A model generated the notes under the pieces. That model had not been told where the DNA came from. It did no database searches and saw only the letters and a program-made list of their open reading frames with translations. 64,000 nt of DNA from Agaricicola taiwanensis (GTDB lineage Bacteria; Pseudomonadota; Alphaproteobacteria; Rhizobiales; Methylopilaceae): positions 744,001-808,000 of the forward strand of contig NZ_BMCP01000001.1 of NCBI RefSeq assembly GCF_014635245.1. The letters run 5' to 3'. This document shows, piece after piece, positions 32,192 to 43,141 of the stretch; position 1 is the first letter of the stretch; every line of letters begins with the position of its first letter. Made by a program: the position numbers and the translations under genes.

Positions 32192-33679
32192 ATGGCACTA
32201 ACCCCAAAGCTTGAACTGCGGCACAGTCAGACGCTCGTCATGACGCCGCAGCTCATGCAGGCGATCCGTCTGCTGCAGCTATCCAACATGGACCTGGCGG
32301 CCTATGTGGCCGAGGAGCTGGAGAAAAACCCGCTTCTGGAAGCAAGCGACGATCAGCCCCGCGCCGATCCGCCCGCCGAAGGCGGCGAGACAAACGGCGT
32401 GAGCGTTGAGACACCTAGCCGGGCCGATATGGAAGAAAGGCTCGGCACTGACCTCGACAATGTCTTTCCCGATGATCCGGCGGCGGCTTCCGCCACCGCG
32501 CCCGCCAAAGGAGAAATCGGCCCTGATGCCGCGTCCTGGGGACCTGGCGGGCGCGGAGAGGACAGCGCTGATCTCGAAGCCTTTGTTTCTGCCGACACCA
32601 CGTTGCCGGATCATCTGGAGCGCCAGCTCGGCGTCGCGGTGACCGATCAGCGCCGCCTCATAATCGGCAGCCTCTTGATCGGAATGATTGATGACAGCGG
32701 CTATTTGACCGACCCGCTGGAGCCCATCGCCGAACAGTTGGGCGCCTCGATGGAGGAAGTCGAGGAAGTCCTGCGCGTTATCCAGACCTTCGATCCGGCC
32801 GGCGTGGGCGCACGATCGCTGTCCGAATGCCTTGCCATCCAGCTGCGCGAGCGCAACCGCTACGATCCGGCAATGCAGACCATGGTGGAAAACATCGAAC
32901 TTCTGGCCCGGCGCGATCTTGGCCGCCTGCGCATGCTGTGCGGCGTCGATCCGGATGATCTCGCCGATATGATTGCCGAGATCAGGGCCTTGACGCCCAA
33001 GCCCGGCCTGGCCTTCGGGGCCGCGCCGGTTCAGATCGTCGTACCTGATGTCTATGTGCAGATGGCCCCGGATGGCGGGTGGCGCGTGGAGCTGAACAGC
33101 AGCACGCTGCCGCGCGTCCTCGTCAATCAGGATTATCACGCGGTGGTATCGGGCCGCATGCGCTCGACCGAGGAGAAGTCCTATCTCGCGGAATGCCTGC
33201 AATCCGCCAACTGGCTGACCCGCAGCCTCGAGCAGCGGGCGCGGACCATCCTCAAGGTAGCCAGCGAGATCGTGCGCCAGCAGGATACCTTTCTTGTCAA
33301 AGGCATCGCCCATCTTCGTCCGCTCAATCTGAAGACGGTCGCAGATGCCATTTCGATGCACGAATCGACCGTTTCCCGGGTGACATCCAACAAATATCTG
33401 GCGACCCCGCGCGGGATCTTCGAGTTCAAATATTTCTTCTCGGCCGCCATCGGATCGTCCGACGGCGGCGAATCGCATTCGGCTGAGGCGGTTCGGCATC
33501 GCATCCGCCAGCTGATCGACGAAGAGAGCGCGCAACGTGTTCTGTCCGACGACACGCTTGTTCAGAAGCTGCAGGACGAGGGCATCGACATTGCCCGGCG
33601 CACGGTTGCGAAATATCGCGAGGGCATGGGAATCCCCTCATCCGTCGATCGCCGCCGCGCCAAGCGCGCCACCGCATAG
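32192..33679 (+). CDS. rpoN: RNA polymerase sigma-54 factor
   Basis: A 495-residue sigma-54. The glutamine- and leucine-rich region I (LELRHSQTLVMTPQLMQAIR), an acidic linker, the core-binding domain, a helix-turn-helix, and the RpoN box ARRTVAKYRE near the C-terminus are all present. It directs RNA polymerase to -24/-12 promoters that need enhancer-binding activators, typically for nitrogen and carboxylate metabolism. It follows lptB and precedes hpf and ptsN, the standard proteobacterial order. Confidence 0.97.
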   Translation: MALTPKLELRHSQTLVMTPQLMQAIRLLQLSNMDLAAYVAEELEKNPLLEASDDQPRADPPAEGGETNGVSVETPSRADMEERLGTDLDNVFPDDPAAASATAPAKGEIGPDAASWGPGGRGEDSADLEAFVSADTTLPDHLERQLGVAVTDQRRLIIGSLLIGMIDDSGYLTDPLEPIAEQLGASMEEVEEVLRVIQTFDPAGVGARSLSECLAIQLRERNRYDPAMQTMVENIELLARRDLGRLRMLCGVDPDDLADMIAEIRALTPKPGLAFGAAPVQIVVPDVYVQMAPDGGWRVELNSSTLPRVLVNQDYHAVVSGRMRSTEEKSYLAECLQSANWLTRSLEQRARTILKVASEIVRQQDTFLVKGIAHLRPLNLKTVADAISMHESTVSRVTSNKYLATPRGIFEFKYFFSAAIGSSDGGESHSAEAVRHRIRQLIDEESAQRVLSDDTLVQKLQDEGIDIARRTVAKYREGMGIPSSVDRRRAKRATA

Positions 33680-33934
33680 GCAAGGCAGGGGCCGCTTGCT
33701 ACCGCACCGCAGATTGACTTCCTGACCGCCCACCCGTAGGTCTTGGACCAAGGTCGACCGTCCCCGAGGGGGTGGAACGAACTTGGAGTTTCAGGCGTAT
33801 GTTCCGGCGGGGAGCGCCCTCCCGGAACAGGCGGCAGAAGATGAGCTGAGCGTGGTATGACCGAGGTTGATCCCGATCATACCGTGGTGCCTGTGGCGCC
33901 GGTATAAAGAGAATGGCGGGGGCGCGAGGCGCAT

Positions 33935-34513
33935 ATGTCTTTGCGAATATCTGGTAAGAATATCGATATCGGTGATGCGCTGCGTAGTCAGGTGGAAGGC
34001 CGTATCGCGGATGCCTTGTCGAAATATTTCAGCGGCGGCTATTCCGGTCATGTGACCGTTGAGCGCGAGGGAGCCGGCTTTCGGACCGAATGCGCGCTGC
34101 ATCTCGATTCCGGCATTGATCTCCAGTCCACCGCGACGGCCATGGACGCCTATGCCAGTTTCGATCAGGCCGCAGAGCGCATTGAAAAGCGTTTGCGCCG
34201 GTACAAGCGTCGGCTGAAGGACAGGCATGCGGCTGCGATAGAGGGAAATGGTTTTTCCTCCAATTATACCGTATTCGAAGCGCCGACCTCCGATGAGGAA
34301 ATCGATGTCGACGGCTTCAGTGCTATTGTCATTGCTGAAAAAGCGATCAAGCTGAAGCAATTGCCTGTGAGTTCAGCCGTGGTTGATCTTGATCTGACCG
34401 GAGCGCCATGCGTGATTTTCCGGAATGCTGCCAACGGACGGATCAATGTGGTCTACCGCCGGTCTGACGGAAATATCGGCTGGGTTGATCCCGCCCCGGA
34501 CGGCGGGAACTAA
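33935..34513 (+). CDS. hpf: Ribosome hibernation-promoting factor, long form
   Basis: A 192-residue HPF. The N-terminal YfiA fold (SLRISGKNIDIGDALRSQVE) is followed by a linker and the C-terminal dimerisation domain (IVIAEKAIKLKQLPVSSAVV), which marks the long form that pairs 70S ribosomes into inactive 100S dimers. The 255-base gap before it is unusually long and presumably holds its promoter. Confidence 0.92.
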   Translation: MSLRISGKNIDIGDALRSQVEGRIADALSKYFSGGYSGHVTVEREGAGFRTECALHLDSGIDLQSTATAMDAYASFDQAAERIEKRLRRYKRRLKDRHAAAIEGNGFSSNYTVFEAPTSDEEIDVDGFSAIVIAEKAIKLKQLPVSSAVVDLDLTGAPCVIFRNAANGRINVVYRRSDGNIGWVDPAPDGGN

Positions 34514-34588
34514 GGGCGTCGCCATGCGGCTATGCTCATATCATCGTGCGGAGCAGTTTGGCTCACGCACCGGCAAGGGGGCTTGCAC

Positions 34589-35056
34589 ATGCCTCTGAGT
34601 GATCTCCTGACACCTGAGGCGGTAATTCCCGCGCTGAAGGTGAATTCCAAGAAGCAGGCGATTCAGGAGCTTGCGGAAAAGGCTGCCCAGTTGACAGGGC
34701 TTGCCGAGCGCGATGTGTTCGACACGTTGCTTCAGCGCGAGCGGCTGGGTTCGACCGGCGTCGGAAATGGCATCGCCATTCCTCATGGAAAGCTGACCAC
34801 TATCGACCGCCTCGTCGGGCTCTTCGCCCGCCTGGATCGGCCGATTGATTTTGATTCACTGGATGGGCAGCCGGTGGACCTTGTGTTTCTGCTGCTGGCG
34901 CCGGAAGCGGCTGGGGCCGATCATCTGAAGGCCTTGGCCCGGGTCGCGCGCGTGCTGCGCGATGCAAATGTCGCGCAGAAGCTGCGAACCACGCAGGATG
35001 CCTCGGCGCTCTACGCTCTCCTTACCCAGCCGCAGTCGTCATCAAACGCGGCGTGA
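34589..35056 (+). CDS. ptsN: PTS IIA-like nitrogen regulatory protein PtsN
   Basis: A 155-residue EIIA-Ntr. The phosphorylated histidine is His66 in GNGIAIPHGK. It receives phosphate from the PtsP-PtsO chain and regulates transporters and kinases instead of transporting sugar. MPLSDLLTPEAVIPALK is the normal N-terminus, so ATG 34589 is preferred to the ATG at 34532. It ends before a hairpin at 35072. Confidence 0.93.
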   Translation: MPLSDLLTPEAVIPALKVNSKKQAIQELAEKAAQLTGLAERDVFDTLLQRERLGSTGVGNGIAIPHGKLTTIDRLVGLFARLDRPIDFDSLDGQPVDLVFLLLAPEAAGADHLKALARVARVLRDANVAQKLRTTQDASALYALLTQPQSSSNAA

Positions 35057-35071
35057 TGCCGTAAAGGCGTT

Positions 35072-35093
35072 GGGCGCGGGTAAGCCCGCGCCC
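35072..35093. terminator. Hairpin between ptsN and the DUF1150 gene
   Basis: GGGCGCGGG (35072-35080) and CCCGCGCCC (35085-35093) are perfect 9-base arms with a TAAG loop, between convergent genes. The stem is strong but no T-run follows. Confidence 0.55.
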
Positions 35094-35104
35094 GGTACTG
35101 CGTC

Positions 35105-35371
35105 TTAGTGTAGACTTACCGTCAGAAGCTCATTCTCCCAGGCATTGGCAAGGGCGGCCTCGCGAGTGTCGGTAACGAGGATGGGCGTGCCATCCGCCGC
35201 CAGAAGCGCAAAGAGCTTCAGGCCCGGCTGCAGGGCTGGAGCCAGCGGGAAAGCCTCATGAAGCTCATCGGACGTCATGGTCTTCACATAAGCCAAACGG
35301 CCACCGCCGATACTCGCCAGTTCAGAAGGCGAAATGGGCCCATCGGGCACAACAAAATGATCACTGGTCAT
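35105..35371 (-). CDS. DUF1150 family protein
   Basis: An 88-residue protein matching the small alphaproteobacterial DUF1150 family (LASIGGGRLAYVKTMTSDEL; LALLAADGTPI-like strand as LFALLAADGTPILVTDTREA). The function is unknown. It regularly follows a small heat-shock gene. Its start at 35371 has GGAGG upstream and lies inside the 3' end of the Hsp20 gene (11-base overlap), so the two are coupled. Confidence 0.88.
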   Translation of the reverse strand: MTSDHFVVPDGPISPSELASIGGGRLAYVKTMTSDELHEAFPLAPALQPGLKLFALLAADGTPILVTDTREAALANAWENELLTVSLH

Positions 35372-35819
35372 CCTGGACCTCCTTTCGTGCGCTTTTTCCG
35401 CGCACGGTGATATCGACGGTGCGCACAGTCTTCTGCGGTTCGGGGCGCACCAGATCGATTGTCAGCAACCCATTTTCAAGAGTTGCCCCCAGAACCTCCA
35501 TGCCTTCCGCGAGAACGAACACCCGCTGAAACTGCCGCGCCGCAATGCCGCGGTGAACATAGATCCGGCTGTCGTCATCGACCTGACGGCCGCGGATCAC
35601 GAGCTCTTTGTCCTCGACGGTAACGTCGAGTTGGTCCGACGTGAAGCCGGCCACTGCTAGAGCAATGCGGATGCGCTCAGGGTCGTTCCCTTTCGGCGGA
35701 ACGCGCTCGACATTATAGGGTGGATAGCCATCAGAGCCCTTGGCCACGCGATCGATGGTTCGCTCGATGGTCTCGAAGCCAAGAAGAAATGGGCTCGACA
35801 GCCCGTTTGGTCTGGTCAT
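35361..35819 (-). CDS. Hsp20-family small heat-shock protein
   Basis: A 152-residue small chaperone with the alpha-crystallin domain (YNVERVPPKGNDPERIRIAL through LENGLLTIDLVRPEP), close to E. coli IbpA. It holds unfolding proteins during heat stress. The ATG at 35819 has AAGGAGGG upstream, so the longer frame to 35915 is rejected. I did not find a convincing ROSE thermosensor in the short leader. Confidence 0.9.
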   Translation of the reverse strand: MTRPNGLSSPFLLGFETIERTIDRVAKGSDGYPPYNVERVPPKGNDPERIRIALAVAGFTSDQLDVTVEDKELVIRGRQVDDDSRIYVHRGIAARQFQRVFVLAEGMEVLGATLENGLLTIDLVRPEPQKTVRTVDITVRGKSARKEVQDDQ

Positions 35820-35961
35820 TGCCAAAGCCCTCCTTGAAGCGACTTTGTCCGGATCCACAAGCGGCCTCCGGAATGCGGGATCGTCCGCTCCCGTGATATG
35901 GGGATGGATGATCATCGCTGCAAGTTGAGGAAATGGTGGAACCGCAGGTCAGAGCGCGCAA

Positions 35962-35987
35962 CAAAAAAGCCACCCGAAGGTGGCTTT
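35962..35987 (-). terminator. Rho-independent terminator of tRNA-Ala
   Basis: On the minus strand AAAGCCACC, a four-base loop and GGTGGC are followed by TTTTTT. It lies 25 bases beyond the 3' end of tRNA-Ala and would end its transcript. Confidence 0.8.
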
Positions 35988-36011
35988 CTGGGGAGCTTGC
36001 CTCCCGAAACT

Positions 36012-36087
<76 letters not shown>

Positions 36088-36181
36088 ACGAAAACCAGCC
36101 TGTTTTGGGTGTCAGGCCGGAGAGTCTGTGGTTCGGTGCCCGCACCGAACGGGCGCCATGAACCACAGTTTTAGCGCCGCA

Positions 36182-36601
36182 TCAAGGCTCTTCGTCGTCT
36201 TTCAGATCGCCTTCGATCAAATCCGACACGTCGTCGCCGTCATCCTCGTCATCTGCAAGGAAAGTGTCGTCGTCGTCATCTGTGGAAATGTCATCCTCGA
36301 GCTCATCGTCGTCACCGTCGATGCTCGGATCAGCGCGCTTCTTGCCGGAGGTATCCTCGTCGGCATCCTCCAGGCTGATCAGCTCGACATCTTCCTGCAG
36401 CTCGCTGGTTTCGGCCTCGGCTTCGGGTGCGGGCTTTTCGGCAGTCCGCGTCTTCATCTGCGGCTCGAACAGCGACCGCGGGAAGGCTTCGCCTGTGTAA
36501 GGCGAGACGATGGGATCTTTATTGAGATCGTAGAATTTACGGCCCGTCGTCGGGCAGACACGCTTCGTGCCGAGATCTGGTTTCACCACGGAAATCCCCA
36601 A
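36182..36601 (-). CDS. TIGR02300 (FYDLN acid) family protein
   Basis: A 139-residue protein. The N-terminus (LGTKRVCPTTGRKFYDLNKD) has the FYDLN motif and a single-cysteine zinc-ribbon-like start. The rest is strongly acidic, with long Asp/Glu runs toward the C-terminus. This family is found in alphaproteobacteria next to aroA and tRNA-Ala; its function is unknown. Confidence 0.9.
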   Translation of the reverse strand: MGISVVKPDLGTKRVCPTTGRKFYDLNKDPIVSPYTGEAFPRSLFEPQMKTRTAEKPAPEAEAETSELQEDVELISLEDADEDTSGKKRADPSIDGDDDELEDDISTDDDDDTFLADDEDDGDDVSDLIEGDLKDDEEP

Positions 36602-36737
36602 CGATGTTCTCTTGAATTTGGGGGCTCCCCATGACGCGCCATGGGGGCCATGTCAAGGACAAACGACCGGACGGGCTCAAGCGAGAGGTGACGTGGCGGC
36701 AGCCTCATGTTACCAGCCCCGCTCGTTCTTCATCTGA

Positions 36738-38081
<1,344 letters not shown>

Positions 38082-38083
38082 CG

Positions 38084-38701
38084 ATGATCATCGCGATCGA
38101 CGGGCCGGCCGCATCCGGAAAGGGCACATTGTCGAAGCAGCTGGCGGCACATTACCGCCTTCCGCACCTGGACACCGGGCTGCTCTACCGCGGCGTGGCG
38201 CTGGCCATGACAATTGCACGACAGCCGCTGGAGGATGCCGCATTGGCGGAGGCTGCCGCGCGCAATCTCAAACTGGACGATCTGAGCGATCCCCGCCTGC
38301 GCAGTGCCGAAATGGGTGGGGCGGCCTCGATCGTCGCCGCCATTCCCGCCGTTCGCGCGGCTCTCCTGGACTTCCAGCGTGCCTTTGCCAATCAGCCGGC
38401 AGGCGCCGTGCTCGACGGCCGCGATATCGGCACCGTCGTGGCGCCGCATGCCGACGCCAAGCTTTTTGTGACGGCAACTGCGGAAGAGCGCGCACGCCGC
38501 CGTGTGCGGGAGCTGCGCGGACGCGGGGCCCACGCGGACGAAGCGCAGATACTGGCCGACATCCAGGCGCGCGACGCCCGCGACGGTGCGCGTTCCGTAG
38601 CGCCGCTAAAGGCGGCACCGGACGCGCGCTTGCTCGATACGACAAATTTGGATATAGACGCGGCGTTCCGGGCGGCTGTCGCTTTGATCGACGGCGCCTG
38701 A
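38084..38701 (+). CDS. cmk: Cytidylate kinase
   Basis: A 205-residue kinase converting CMP and dCMP to diphosphates. P-loop [13 protein letters not shown], then [10 protein letters not shown] and [14 protein letters not shown] are typical. The ATG at 38084 with AAGG upstream is preferred to a TTG at 38078. It lies between aroA and rpsA as in many proteobacteria. Confidence 0.93.
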   Translation: MIIAIDGPAASGKGTLSKQLAAHYRLPHLDTGLLYRGVALAMTIARQPLEDAALAEAAARNLKLDDLSDPRLRSAEMGGAASIVAAIPAVRAALLDFQRAFANQPAGAVLDGRDIGTVVAPHADAKLFVTATAEERARRRVRELRGRGAHADEAQILADIQARDARDGARSVAPLKAAPDARLLDTTNLDIDAAFRAAVALIDGA

Positions 38702-38707
38702 ACAAGT

Positions 38708-38733
38708 GGGGTGCGCTTTGCGCGTGCCCCTTT
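38708..38733 (+). terminator. Possible terminator after cmk
   Basis: GGGGTGCGC and GCGTGCCCC pair over nine positions with two G-T pairs, followed by TTT. It falls seven bases after the cmk stop, before the 165-base rpsA leader. Confidence 0.45.
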
Positions 38734-38898
38734 CGTCGTTTCGGTCTGAACCGGAACGGCATCTTGAAGAAACGGTTCTGACGGTGCGGATATGCGCCGA
38801 ACTTCGGCCCGGACGGGCCGAAGTGGAAGGTCGCAGCGCCAGGACGATCGCAACACGAACAAGAACGGCGCAGATGCCCTAGATGGGCAGGAGATTTC

Positions 38899-40608
38899 AT
38901 GGCAACCGCTTCCAAGACCACCCTTCACGACGATTTCGCCGCCCTGCTGGAACAGTCTTTCGAAAAGGCTGATTTCGCAGAAGGCACGGTGATGAAGGGC
39001 ACTGTCATAGCGATCGAGAAGGACGTGGCCGTCATCGACGTCGGTCTCAAGACCGAAGGTCGTGTCGCGCTCAAGGAATTCACCGGCCCCGGCCGGGAAG
39101 CTGGCCTGCAGGTCGGCGATGAAGTCGACGTCTACCTGGAGCGCGTCGAGAACGCGATGGGTGAGGCCGTCATCTCGCGTGACAAGGCTCGTCGCGAGGA
39201 GAGCTGGGTCAAGCTCGAAGTCGCCTTTGAAAAGGGCGAAAAGGTCGAAGGCGTTATCTTCAACCAGGTCAAGGGCGGCTACACCGTCGATCTCGATGGC
39301 GCCGTGGCCTTCCTGCCGCGCAGCCAGGTCGACATCCGCCCCGTGCGCGATGTTGGCCCGCTCATGGGCCAGCCGCAGCCGTTCCAGATCCTCAAGATGG
39401 ACCGCCGCCGCGGCAATATCGTCGTGTCGCGCCGCACCGTGCTCGAGGAGAGCCGCGCCGAGCTCCGCCAGGAACTGGTGCAGAGCCTCGAGGAAGGCCA
39501 GATCATCGACGGCGTCGTCAAGAACATCACCGACTACGGTGCGTTCGTTGATCTCGGCGGCATCGACGGCCTGCTGCATGTGACCGACATCGCCTGGCGC
39601 CGGGTCAATCACCCGAGCGAGGTCCTGACCATCGGCCAGTCCGTCAAGGTCAAGATCATCAAGATCAACCACGAGACCCACCGCATCTCGCTCGGCATGA
39701 AGCAGTTGCAGGACGATCCGTGGGAAGGCATCGAAGCCAAGTACCCGCTGGGTGCGCGCTTCTCCGGTCGTGTCACCAACATCACCGACTACGGCGCATT
39801 CGTGGAACTGGAGCCAGGCATCGAAGGCCTCATCCACGTCTCCGAAATGTCCTGGACGAAGAAGAATGTTCATCCGGGCAAGATCGTCTCCACCTCCCAG
39901 GAGGTCGAGGTGCAGGTGCTCGAGGTGGATTCATCCAAGCGCCGCATTTCGCTCGGTCTCAAGCAGACCATGCAGAACCCGTGGGAGGCCTTCGCCGAGA
40001 AGTATCCCGTCGGCGCGGTGGTCGAAGGCGAGGTCAAGAACAAGACCGAATTCGGTCTGTTCCTGGGTCTCGACGGCGATGTGGACGGCATGGTCCATCT
40101 CTCCGACCTCGACTGGAACCGTCCGGGCGAGCAGGTCATCGAAGAGTACCGCAAGGGCGAGATGGTCAAGGCTCAGGTTCTTGACGTCGACGTCGAGAAG
40201 GAGCGCATCTCCCTCGGCATCAAGCAGCTCGGTGGTGATCCGTTCGTCGAGAGCGGCGACATCCGCAAGGGTGCTGTCGTGACCTGCGAGGTCATCGAGG
40301 TCAAGGACACCGGCCTTGAGGTCAAGATCGTCGATACTGACCTGACCACCTTCATCCGCCGTGCCGAGCTTGCTCGTGACCGTGGCGATCAGCGTACCGA
40401 GCGTTTCGCCGTTGGCGAGAAGTTCGACGTCCGCGTCACCCAGTTCGACAAGAAGGCCCACAAGGTCTCCGTGTCGATCAAGGCGCTGGAAGTGGCCGAG
40501 GAGAAGGAAGCGATCGCGCAGTACGGTTCGACCGATAGCGGCGCTTCGCTGGGCGACATTCTCGGTGCTGCACTCAAGCAGCGCCAGGGCGATAGCTCGG
40601 AAGACTGA
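38899..40608 (+). CDS. rpsA: 30S ribosomal protein S1
   Basis: A 569-residue protein with six S1 (OB-fold) repeats, four of the later ones showing the clear pattern ITDYGAFVDLGGIDGLLHVT, ITDYGAFVELEPGIEGLIHV and so on. S1 binds mRNA leaders and helps initiation. It stands as its own transcription unit, with a leader of about 165 bases after cmk and a strong terminator after it. Confidence 0.97.
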   Translation: MATASKTTLHDDFAALLEQSFEKADFAEGTVMKGTVIAIEKDVAVIDVGLKTEGRVALKEFTGPGREAGLQVGDEVDVYLERVENAMGEAVISRDKARREESWVKLEVAFEKGEKVEGVIFNQVKGGYTVDLDGAVAFLPRSQVDIRPVRDVGPLMGQPQPFQILKMDRRRGNIVVSRRTVLEESRAELRQELVQSLEEGQIIDGVVKNITDYGAFVDLGGIDGLLHVTDIAWRRVNHPSEVLTIGQSVKVKIIKINHETHRISLGMKQLQDDPWEGIEAKYPLGARFSGRVTNITDYGAFVELEPGIEGLIHVSEMSWTKKNVHPGKIVSTSQEVEVQVLEVDSSKRRISLGLKQTMQNPWEAFAEKYPVGAVVEGEVKNKTEFGLFLGLDGDVDGMVHLSDLDWNRPGEQVIEEYRKGEMVKAQVLDVDVEKERISLGIKQLGGDPFVESGDIRKGAVVTCEVIEVKDTGLEVKIVDTDLTTFIRRAELARDRGDQRTERFAVGEKFDVRVTQFDKKAHKVSVSIKALEVAEEKEAIAQYGSTDSGASLGDILGAALKQRQGDSSED

Positions 40609-40640
40609 GACACGCCGGCCTAGCATCGGCAACGACCTGA

Positions 40641-40673
40641 AGCCCGCGCGGGGTTCCCCGCGCGGGCTTTTTC
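40641..40673 (+). terminator. Rho-independent terminator of rpsA
   Basis: AGCCCGCGCGGGG and CCCCGCGCGGGCT form a perfect 13-pair stem with a two-base apex and are followed by TTTTTC. It lies 33 bases after the rpsA stop. Confidence 0.92.
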
Positions 40674-40711
40674 TTGTTTAACAGTCGCGGCAGTATGCGG
40701 GAGAATCGATC

Positions 40712-41695
40712 ATGAGCCTTGATGCTGACGCCCTCGTGGAACGGCGGCGGCTGCGCCGCAGAGCCTCTTTATGGCGCGGTCTGGCCCTTGTTCTGATCGC
40801 GGTTGCGCTGGGGGCGATCGCCTGGCGGGTGGCCGATGGCGTGGGCTTTGGCCAAGGACGCCACATCGCTCGGGTCTCGGTCTCCGGCTTCATCGGCAAC
40901 GCTCGTGATTATGCCAAGATGTTCCGGCGGCTGGAAAACAGCAGCGCTCAAGGGGTCATCCTGGTGGTCAACAGCCCGGGTGGCGGCGTGACGGCCTCCG
41001 AAGCGCTTTACGAGGAAACCCGCAAGCTGGCGGCAAAGAAGCCGGTGGTCGCCGTCTTTGAAAGCCTGGCCGCCTCCGGCGGCTATATGGTGGGCTTGGG
41101 CGCCGACCACATCGTGGCACGCCGATCGAGCATCACGGGCTCCATCGGCGTACTCGTGCAATATCCCAATCTGACCGGCTTGCTCGACACCGTCGGCGTC
41201 AACATGGAAGCCGTGCGATCCAGCCCCATCAAGGCCGAGCCCGATGGCTTCGGCCCTACGCCGCCCGAGGCAACCGCGGTCCTGGAAACGCTGGTGTCCG
41301 ACAGCTATCAGCAATTCCGCGGTCTGGTTTCCGAGCGGCGGAACCTGACCGGAGAGGAACTCGATCGCGTAGCCGACGGCCGCGTGGTCGTCGGGCAGCG
41401 GGCCCTCGATCTCAAGCTCGTCGACGAGCTTGGCGGGGAAGACGAAGCCCGGCAGTGGCTCGCGCGTGAGAAGGGGGTCGCCGGGGACCTTCCCATCGTC
41501 GACTGGAAACCATCGGAGGGCTTTTGGTCCGGCATGGGAGCGACCTCCTCCATGGCGGCGGCACTGGCGGAGGTGCTCGGCTGGACGGGTCTTGCCGCCG
41601 ATCTCCGGCGCGGCGGCGCAAATCAGGTCGGGGTGCTTGACGGTGTGCTTGCGGTCTGGCACCCTTCGATTGAAAAACAATATATATCAGAATGA
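40712..41695 (+). CDS. sppA: Signal peptide peptidase SppA
   Basis: A 327-residue S49 peptidase with one N-terminal membrane helix (LWRGLALVLIAVALGAIAWR). VVNSPGGGV, FESLAASGGYMVG (catalytic Ser) and SSITGSIGV are the family motifs. This is the short single-domain form that works as an oligomer in the membrane, degrading cleaved signal peptides. It is followed closely by ihfB. Confidence 0.92.
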   Translation: MSLDADALVERRRLRRRASLWRGLALVLIAVALGAIAWRVADGVGFGQGRHIARVSVSGFIGNARDYAKMFRRLENSSAQGVILVVNSPGGGVTASEALYEETRKLAAKKPVVAVFESLAASGGYMVGLGADHIVARRSSITGSIGVLVQYPNLTGLLDTVGVNMEAVRSSPIKAEPDGFGPTPPEATAVLETLVSDSYQQFRGLVSERRNLTGEELDRVADGRVVVGQRALDLKLVDELGGEDEARQWLAREKGVAGDLPIVDWKPSEGFWSGMGATSSMAAALAEVLGWTGLAADLRRGGANQVGVLDGVLAVWHPSIEKQYISE

Positions 41696-41709
41696 TTTAG
41701 GGGTGGGTC

Positions 41710-42000
41710 ATGATCAAGTCAGAGCTGGTTCAGAAGATTGCGGAGAACAATCCGCATCTTTATCAACGAGACGTGGAAAATGTCGTGAATGCGATCCTGG
41801 ATGCCATTGGCGATGCGCTTGCCCGCGGTGACCGGGTGGAGCTCCGCGGCTTCGGGGCCTTTTCCGTGAAGAGCCGGCCGGCGCGCGAGGGACGGAACCC
41901 TCGCACAGGCGCGAAGGTTTCCGTTGCTCAGAAGGACATTCCCTTCTTCAAGAGCGGTAAGGAGATGCGCGAGCGCATCAACCAGAACGGCGCGGGATAA
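41710..42000 (+). CDS. ihfB: Integration host factor beta subunit
   Basis: A 96-residue HU/IHF-fold protein. [20 protein letters not shown] is the IHF-beta N-terminus and [20 protein letters not shown] the DNA-bending arm. With IhfA it bends DNA sharply in recombination and sigma-54 promoter activation. It lies 15 bases after sppA. Confidence 0.95.
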   Translation: MIKSELVQKIAENNPHLYQRDVENVVNAILDAIGDALARGDRVELRGFGAFSVKSRPAREGRNPRTGAKVSVAQKDIPFFKSGKEMRERINQNGAG

Positions 42001-42009
42001 GGGGACGAC

Positions 42010-42348
42010 GTGCACAGGATCATTACCCTGCTGATCGGTCTGCCTGCGGCGGCGCTCCTGATCCTCTTCGCGCTGGCCAATCGGGGCTGGGTGACGGTCT
42101 CGCTTGATCCCTTTGCGCCGGAAACACCGGCTCTGTCCTTTAGCCTGCCGTTGTTCGTGCTGCTCCTCCTCACCCTTATGGCTGGTGTTGTTCTTGGGGG
42201 CGTCGCTGGCTGGCTGCAGCAGGGCCGCTATCGCCGCGAGGTGCGCCACCGCCGGCAGGAGATCCGCAAGCTGGAGGCGGAAAAGCAGAATCTCGCCGCC
42301 CAGGCTCACGCCGGCGCCGGCGCCGGAGTGCCCGCCCTACGAAGATAG
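42010..42348 (+). CDS. LapA-domain membrane protein
   Basis: A 112-residue protein with two hydrophobic helices (LLIGLPAAALLILFALANRG and LPLFVLLLLTLMAGVVLGGV) and a basic, coiled-coil tail, matching LapA (DUF1049). In E. coli LapA works with LapB in regulating LPS synthesis. It starts at GTG 42010 after AAGGGG. An Ala/Gly-rich end (AHAGAGAG) is followed by 125 bases without a gene before trpF. Confidence 0.8.
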   Translation: MHRIITLLIGLPAAALLILFALANRGWVTVSLDPFAPETPALSFSLPLFVLLLLTLMAGVVLGGVAGWLQQGRYRREVRHRRQEIRKLEAEKQNLAAQAHAGAGAGVPALRR

Positions 42349-42473
42349 CCTGCCAACCTTCCCGGCGCTGGAGGATCTCACTGCGGCGATCCTCGACTGG
42401 TCCTGTCGGCAAAAAGGCGGCGTCCTGACGCGCCTCATGGACCTTTGCCTGCCGGCATGCCACATAGAGCCCC

Positions 42474-43139
42474 ATGGCGGTTGAGATCAAAATCTGTGGG
42501 TTGTCCACCAGGGACACGCTTGAGGCGGCGCTGGAAGCCGGGGCCGATCAGGTAGGATTCGTGCTGTTCCCCAAAAGCCCCCGCAATGTCGATCTCACGG
42601 CGGCTTCCGAACTGGCGGAGCAGGCGCGTGGGCGTGCCTCGGTTGTGGTGCTCACGGTGGATCCCGACGACGCCCTGCTGGATGAGGTCATGACCAAGAT
42701 CCGCCCGGATGTCTTGCAGCTGCATGGTTCTGAAAGCCCGGAGAGGGTGTCCGAGATCGCGGCGCGCTACGATGTGAGGATCTGGAAGGCGGTCGCCCTG
42801 GATCGTGCCGAGGATCTGAAGCGTGCCGGCGCTTATGCCGCCGTGGCCGACAGGGTCCTCTTCGACGCCAAGCCGCCGAAAGGTGCGGACCGCCCGGGCG
42901 GCAACGCGGTGTCCTTCGACTGGAACCTTCTGGCGGAGCTTGACCTTGCAAAGCCCTTCGTGCTTTCCGGTGGTCTTGATCCGGAGAACGTCGGAGAGGC
43001 GCTCCGCGTAACGCGCGCCCCGGCGGTGGATGTTTCATCCGGCGTGGAAAGCGCACCCGGGATCAAGGACGCAGAAAAGATCCGCGCCTTCGTGCGCGCG
43101 GCACGGGACGCGAGCCGTGCCGAGAGGATGGCAGGATAA
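42474..43139 (+). CDS. trpF: Phosphoribosylanthranilate isomerase
   Basis: A 221-residue TIM-barrel enzyme for the third step from anthranilate to tryptophan. [20 protein letters not shown] carries the catalytic cysteine and [10 protein letters not shown] the phosphate-binding loop. It precedes trpB by two bases. Confidence 0.94.
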   Translation: MAVEIKICGLSTRDTLEAALEAGADQVGFVLFPKSPRNVDLTAASELAEQARGRASVVVLTVDPDDALLDEVMTKIRPDVLQLHGSESPERVSEIAARYDVRIWKAVALDRAEDLKRAGAYAAVADRVLFDAKPPKGADRPGGNAVSFDWNLLAELDLAKPFVLSGGLDPENVGEALRVTRAPAVDVSSGVESAPGIKDAEKIRAFVRAARDASRAERMAG

Positions 43140-43141
43140 GC

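Noticed and set aside
32279-33535. Long minus-strand frame across rpoN
   Set aside because: High-G+C codon bias of rpoN produces open antisense frames. The plus strand carries a complete sigma-54, and the antisense product has no recognisable domain.
38392-39873. 493-residue minus-strand frame over cmk and rpsA
   Set aside because: It crosses two certain genes and mirrors the repeats of S1, giving an Asp/Leu-rich shadow sequence.
42349-42473. Frameshifted extension of the LapA gene in another frame
   Set aside because: The 125 bases are open in a second frame, but I see no conserved segment that would show the LapA end was lost.
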